This document shows, piece after piece, positions 60,804 to 64,000 of a stretch of 64,000 bases of DNA (its first letter is position 1; each line of letters opens with the position of its first letter). Both the position numbers and the translations under genes were made by a program. The stretch covers positions 220,376 through 284,375 of the forward strand of contig NZ_FMUX01000006.1 in NCBI RefSeq assembly GCF_900101345.1, in the 5' to 3' direction. The notes under the pieces are model-generated. The model made no database searches, was not told the DNA's origin, and worked only from the letters and a program-made list of their open reading frames with translations. This DNA is from Desulfoluna spongiiphila (GTDB lineage: Bacteria > Desulfobacterota > Desulfobacteria > Desulfobacterales > Desulfolunaceae).

Positions 60804-61844
60804 TCAGTCTGTCAGGGTATCGTGGATGATGGTGCCGCTTATGAAGGTGCGCAGGAACGGATCGATCTGGCGCAGGTAATAGTTGAAGGTGGCGATTCCT
60901 TTTTTGGGGATATAGATGATGTCGTTGTCCAGGAGCAGAAAATTGTCGGAGAGATTGCCCGTGGCAAGCATCAACTCCATGTCGATGGTTTTCACCCCCT
61001 CTTGTTCTTCCATCTCTCGGATGAGACGGATCTTGTTGGTCTGGGCGTCCTCGGTGGGCCCGCCCGCCAGGTTGATGGCGTCCAGAATGGAGAGGCCCGT
61101 GGTCTGGATCTGGTAGGAGCCCGGGTTTTCAACTTCTCCCATGACAAAGACGGCGGCGTCCATGGATTCGGGGATATAGATGATGTCGTTGTTTGCCAGG
61201 CTGATGTTCAGCTTGAGGTTGGCCCGCTGGAGGAGCTTCAACAGATCGATCCAGATGATCTGGTTCTTGCCCCGGACGATGTAGCATTTGGAGAGAAAGA
61301 TGGTTTTGTCCCGGGTGGGAAGGCCCCCGGCCATGGCCAGGGCTTCCAAGAGGGTGGCCTGGCCGCTGAAGTGAATGACACCGGGATTTGCAACCCTTCC
61401 GAGGACATAGACCCGGTTGTTCATGTATTTGATGATCTTAACCGTGGCGATGGGCTCTTCATAGTACTCCCGGTAGAGGCCCGTGATGATCTTCGAGGCT
61501 TTTTTCCTGTTCATTCCCCCGATTTTGAACTCCCCCAGCATGGGGAGGGTGATGTTCCCGTAAGGCCCCACCACGTGTTCGCCGGACAGTTTGGGGCGGT
61601 TCCAGATGTCCACGGTGAGAAGGTCCCCGGAGCCGATGATGTACTCGTGGGTGAGGTTGGCCTCGTGGAGCCGGATCACCTCGGGGTCGGCAAAGGGGAT
61701 CTCCGTGCGGAAGCTGTTGCGGGAAAAGGTTGTGTCGTCGGCCACTTCAAGGGGTTTGGTGGCGCAGGCGGAGATCAGCAGGAGATAGAGAAGAAGGGGA
61801 ATGAGGATGGGGGGATGGATGGGTCGACGGGGGCTCTGACTCAT
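60804..61844 (-). CDS. Wza-like polysaccharide export lipoprotein
   Basis: A 346-residue outer-membrane export protein. The lipobox is LISAC (Cys ~27). A Poly_export domain follows (HEYIIGSGDLLTVDIWNRPKLSGEHVVGPYGNITLPMLGE), then two SLBB-type domains (VYVLGRVANPGVIHFSGQATLLEAL; VFVMGEVENPGSYQIQTTGLSILDA). It should form the outer-membrane exit for the polysaccharide with the Wzc-like protein 43 bases downstream. Start ATG 61844 has AAAGG upstream; the in-frame extension to 61955 is repeat-derived. Confidence 0.92.
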   Translation of the reverse strand: MSQSPRRPIHPPILIPLLLYLLLISACATKPLEVADDTTFSRNSFRTEIPFADPEVIRLHEANLTHEYIIGSGDLLTVDIWNRPKLSGEHVVGPYGNITLPMLGEFKIGGMNRKKASKIITGLYREYYEEPIATVKIIKYMNNRVYVLGRVANPGVIHFSGQATLLEALAMAGGLPTRDKTIFLSKCYIVRGKNQIIWIDLLKLLQRANLKLNISLANNDIIYIPESMDAAVFVMGEVENPGSYQIQTTGLSILDAINLAGGPTEDAQTNKIRLIREMEEQEGVKTIDMELMLATGNLSDNFLLLDNDIIYIPKKGIATFNYYLRQIDPFLRTFISGTIIHDTLTD

Positions 61845-61928
61845 AAAAGTGCCTTTCAGATCAAGACCTGCGGGGGTGTGGAGAGTACCGGAACCGTATG
61901 TTTTTTGGTAACTATTCAGCTCAAACAA

Positions 61929-62083
61929 GCCTCCGGCGACCCTGCCGGGGGCCAAACTTTTAAAAAGTTTGACAAACAGGTCTTAAGCAATCCTTTCCAG
62001 GCTCCGCCGAAATAATTTCCACTTTTTCGCATTAGAAACGTTTTTTGCGGAGCTTTTTTTCAAAAAAGCGACCCGCCGGAGGC
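61929..62083 (+). repeat. Interspersed repeat, variant II (copy B)
   Basis: Nearly identical to 11822-11976: GCCTCCGGCG, AAACTTTT-AAAAGTTT, GACAAACAGGTCTTAAGCAA, GCTCCGCCGAAATAATTTCC, TTAGAAACGTTTTTTGCGGA and CGACCCGCCGGAGGC. It lies upstream of the Wza-like gene. Confidence 0.9.
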
Positions 62084-62202
62084 TAAACTTTTGCCTGATC
62101 TTAAAACGACGGGTTTAATAAACAGGTTTTAAAAACAGATTCGGTTTTATCTGTATCAATGGCGAATGTGATTTCGGGGTGGCACACCTCGCCGCCGGAG
62201 GC
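62084..62202 (+). repeat. Interspersed multi-hairpin repeat, partial copy adjoining variant II
   Basis: It shares its start (TAAACTTTTGCCTGATCTTA) with 56242-56427, lacks part of the middle stem (no ACGAAGGGG segment), and ends with a GGGGTGGCACACCTC hairpin and GCCGCCGGAGGC. Together with variant II it fills the 430-base gap 61845-62274, which has no gene. Confidence 0.85.
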
Positions 62203-62274
62203 ATCGCTTTTGTTTTTTTCTGAGCCCTTTTGACCCTGCGGTTCATCGGACTTTAACCATAGAAGGCTGTTTTT

Positions 62275-63630
62275 TTAGAGAACCCGGGCAAAGCCGAAAC
62301 GGGGTGCCGGGGGCACGGCATGCATGGCGCTTTCCGTGTCGGCTGTCTGGGGCCGGGTGAGGATGAGGATCTGGCCGATACCGGCCAGCATGTAGAGGTA
62401 CTGGACGCTCTGGGCCCCGGAGTAGACGGTGGCCTGGGAGAAGATGGCGCAGACCCATCCGGCGATGAGGCACCAGGCCAGGCGACCCCAGGGGTCGTCC
62501 CAGGCCGTTTTCTGGGCGTAGATGATCATGCGGATGAGCATGCCGAAGAGAAAGACCAGGTAGAAGGAGAGGGCGATGACCCCCGAGGCCAGGGCCACGC
62601 CCAGGTACTCGGCGTCAATGGACTTCATCCCTTTGACCGACGGGACGTTGAAGCGGCCCCAGCCTGCGTAGGGGCGCTCCATGACCACCTCGCTGTAAGC
62701 CTCCCACATCTCTTTCCGGTAGGCGACGTTTCGCTGGGCTTCGGTGGTGGCCGTGGCGCGGGTGACGGAGATGTAATCGATGAACTTCGGCACGATGACC
62801 ATGAGCATGAGCACCCCGGCAACGGAGACCACCGTCAAGATGGTGGCTCGGTTTTTGTTCCAGCCGTAGTAGATGACGGCAAGGCCAAGGAGAAAGCCGA
62901 TGATGGGGGCCCGTGAGATGGAAACGAAAATCCCTAAAATGTTGAGGCCCACGATGATCTGCCCCTTGCGCCGGGTGGGGTAGTGGCCCTGGTTCTGGCA
63001 CCAGATGGCCAGGGGGGCGATGAGGGCAAAGACATAGCCGGCCACGATGGGATGGGAAAAGGGGCCAAGGGCCCTTTTGAAGCCCCAGCGGCTCATGACC
63101 ATGCCGGTATCCCAGACCACGTAGGTGGGCCAGAGGCGCCTTAAGTGCTCGTCAAAATGGTTGATGAACATGCGGAATTCAAGGGCGTTGAAAAAAGCCA
63201 CAACGGCCCCCACCACGGTCATGGCCCGGATCAGGGAGACAAGGGCCGTTCGGTCCACGGCAAAGCTTCGTACCAGCATGTAGGGAACGCAGATTCCCAT
63301 GAGGTTGTTGAAGACGATCTTCTGGGAGATCTTGTAGGTGCTGTTGCTCCACTGGGCAAAGAAGATGGCAAAGACATAGGCAAAGATAAACAGGTCCATC
63401 CAGTGGTAATCGTACCCGTCAAACCCGTTCATGGCCCAGGCTCCGAGGATGGGGACCAGGGCGGCGGACCAGAAGTAGAGCTCGGGCACCCCGCTGACCA
63501 CCTTGACGTTGAAGTAGGCGGGAAAGAAGGTAAGGGCCGGCAGGAAGGAGAGGATGAACACTTCCCGGGGCGAGCGGGTGGCAAGGAGCAGGGCGCTGAT
63601 GATCAGGGGGAAGAGGACGATTTTATCCAT
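62275..63630 (-). CDS. O-antigen ligase/polymerase-type membrane protein (Wzy/WaaL family)
   Basis: A 451-residue protein with about 11 transmembrane helices and the large periplasmic loop of Wzy_C-type proteins; a conserved-looking loop is YRKEMWEAYSEVVMERPYAGWGRFNVPSV and the preceding ISRAPIIGFLLGL. Such proteins polymerise lipid-linked repeat units or ligate them. With Wzx, Wzc-like and Wza-like proteins alongside, a Wzy polymerase role is likely. No ribosome site is clear at ATG 63630. It is the first gene of the locus inside the window; an initiating sugar transferase must lie elsewhere. Confidence 0.85.
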   Translation of the reverse strand: MDKIVLFPLIISALLLATRSPREVFILSFLPALTFFPAYFNVKVVSGVPELYFWSAALVPILGAWAMNGFDGYDYHWMDLFIFAYVFAIFFAQWSNSTYKISQKIVFNNLMGICVPYMLVRSFAVDRTALVSLIRAMTVVGAVVAFFNALEFRMFINHFDEHLRRLWPTYVVWDTGMVMSRWGFKRALGPFSHPIVAGYVFALIAPLAIWCQNQGHYPTRRKGQIIVGLNILGIFVSISRAPIIGFLLGLAVIYYGWNKNRATILTVVSVAGVLMLMVIVPKFIDYISVTRATATTEAQRNVAYRKEMWEAYSEVVMERPYAGWGRFNVPSVKGMKSIDAEYLGVALASGVIALSFYLVFLFGMLIRMIIYAQKTAWDDPWGRLAWCLIAGWVCAIFSQATVYSGAQSVQYLYMLAGIGQILILTRPQTADTESAMHAVPPAPRFGFARVL

Positions 63631-63639
63631 GGGAATTAG

Positions 63640-63675
63640 GTGGTAGGCAAATCAGGTAATAGAAGTAATAGGTAG
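63640..63675. repeat. Decayed heptamer tract at the locus 5' end
   Basis: A run of GGTAATAG/AGTAATAGG-like words similar to the heptamer repeats at 17079 and 36138. The transposase-bearing element begins directly after it. Confidence 0.45.
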
Positions 63676-64000
63676 GGGTTGCTGAACAATTTTGCGCGAT
63701 TAATTTCAGGACATGGGGTTAGTCAGCTGCAGATGCAAAACGTGACACTCTAAACGGCCACCACCGAATTGGCTCTTTGAAAAACAGGCACAACAAAATG
63801 GCTTTCAGCCATTTTTCAAGATTCATAACTAAAAAGCATAGTGAGATGGCAGTTTCACTGGTCTTTGCTAATTTTGTCATGACACGGCCAAGACAGTATC
63901 GTCTCTTTGCTTGTCCAAATTTTCCTTCAATGGGGATTCGATCTATTTCGTCTTGTCGGGCCTGAAGAGACTTTTTGATTAGTTCTGCCTCAGTTTCTGC
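63675..64000 (-). mobile_element. Insertion sequence (IS5/IS1182-type), partial, cut by window edge
   Basis: From about 63675 (GGGGTTGCTGAACAATTTTG, a plausible terminal inverted repeat) the sequence is AT-richer and encodes a transposase end on the minus strand. The other end lies outside the window, so the inverted repeat and target duplication cannot be confirmed. Confidence 0.6.
63719..64000 (-). CDS. Transposase, C-terminal 93 residues (partial)
   Basis: Reading the minus strand in frame from 64000 gives AETEAELIKKSLQARQDEID, then RIPIEGKFGQAKRRYCLGRV and MTKLAKTSETAISLCFLVMN LEKWLKAI, ending at TAA 63719-63721. The IEGKFGQ.KRR.-L..-M.KL..TSE..I...FLVMNLEK pattern is the C-terminus of IS5/IS1182-type DDE transposases, with the Glu of the catalytic triad in IEGKFGQ. 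The N-terminal part is outside the window, so whether the gene is intact is unknown. Confidence 0.82.
   Translation of the reverse strand, partial: AETEAELIKKSLQARQDEIDRIPIEGKFGQAKRRYCLGRVMTKLAKTSETAISLCFLVMNLEKWLKAILLCLFFKEPIRWWPFRVSRFASAAD

Noticed and set aside
61845..61955. N-terminal extension of the Wza-like protein
   Set aside because: The extension is repeat sequence and would bury the lipoprotein signal.
1331..62202. Intergenic repeats considered as a CRISPR array
   Set aside because: Copies are long, dispersed over 60 kb, in both orientations and of varying structure; there are no regular spacers and no cas genes.
63777..63965. Plus-strand 62-residue open frame near the right edge
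   Set aside because: It is antisense to the transposase C-terminus, which has recognisable motifs on the minus strand.

Overview
The window is GC-rich bacterial chromosome and looks like an anaerobic, sulfur-cycling member of the Desulfobacterota (Desulfobacteraceae-like). The evidence is a small siroheme sulfite reductase, a Tat-exported molybdopterin oxidoreductase with ferredoxin, NrfD and TorD partners, an exosortase/PEP-CTERM system, and several c-di-GMP and HDOD signalling proteins. The assignment is by gene content only. I see no rRNA, tRNA or CRISPR array.

Layout. 1-5.5 kb: end of a zinc-ribbon/HDOD protein, a methyltransferase, a PIF1-HRDC helicase and a large lipoprotein. 6-11.5 kb: a respiratory molybdoenzyme operon (catalytic subunit, 4Fe-4S subunit, NrfD anchor, TorD chaperone) whose catalytic subunit carries ArrA-like motifs. 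12.2-15.4 kb: a Reg_prop/Y_Y_Y sensor with a degenerate GGDEF domain. 15.7-17.1 kb: small sulfite reductase and an NAD(P)-binding protein. 17.5-25 kb: a complete trpEGDCFBA operon with a readable promoter, a TrpL leader peptide carrying three Trp codons in a row, and two tandem terminators that could form a relay attenuator. 25.5-36.2 kb, opposite strand: a glycogen operon (phosphorylase, two-domain debranching enzyme, synthase, branching enzyme) in which the branching and debranching enzymes have the eukaryotic-type architecture.

36.2-63.6 kb is one long minus-strand exopolysaccharide locus: O-antigen-type polymerase/ligase, Wza-like exporter, Wzc-like co-polymerase with a broken P-loop, Wzx flippase, five polypeptides with glycosyltransferase domains (one a GT4-GT2 fusion, one a WecG-STAS-STAS fusion), four hexapeptide acyltransferases, a sulfatase, a Cache-GAF-GGDEF diguanylate cyclase, and an exosortase module (TPR protein, exosortase, membrane protein, EpsI-like protein) behind a PEP-CTERM substrate. 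Two tandem cytidylate-kinase-like paralogs close it. Many junctions overlap as ATGA or GTGA, indicating translational coupling. The right edge is the C-terminal part of an IS transposase.

A family of multi-hairpin interspersed repeats, bounded by GCCTCCGGCGGC / GCCGCCGGAGGC, occupies most of the longer gaps in both orientations. Some copies appear to supply a stop codon (TorD) or a Shine-Dalgarno sequence (GlgA, Wzx). Separate degenerate heptanucleotide tandem repeats sit at gene ends. The most novel-looking items are the repeat family, the trp relay attenuator, the eukaryote-like glycogen cluster and the WecG-STAS-STAS fusion.
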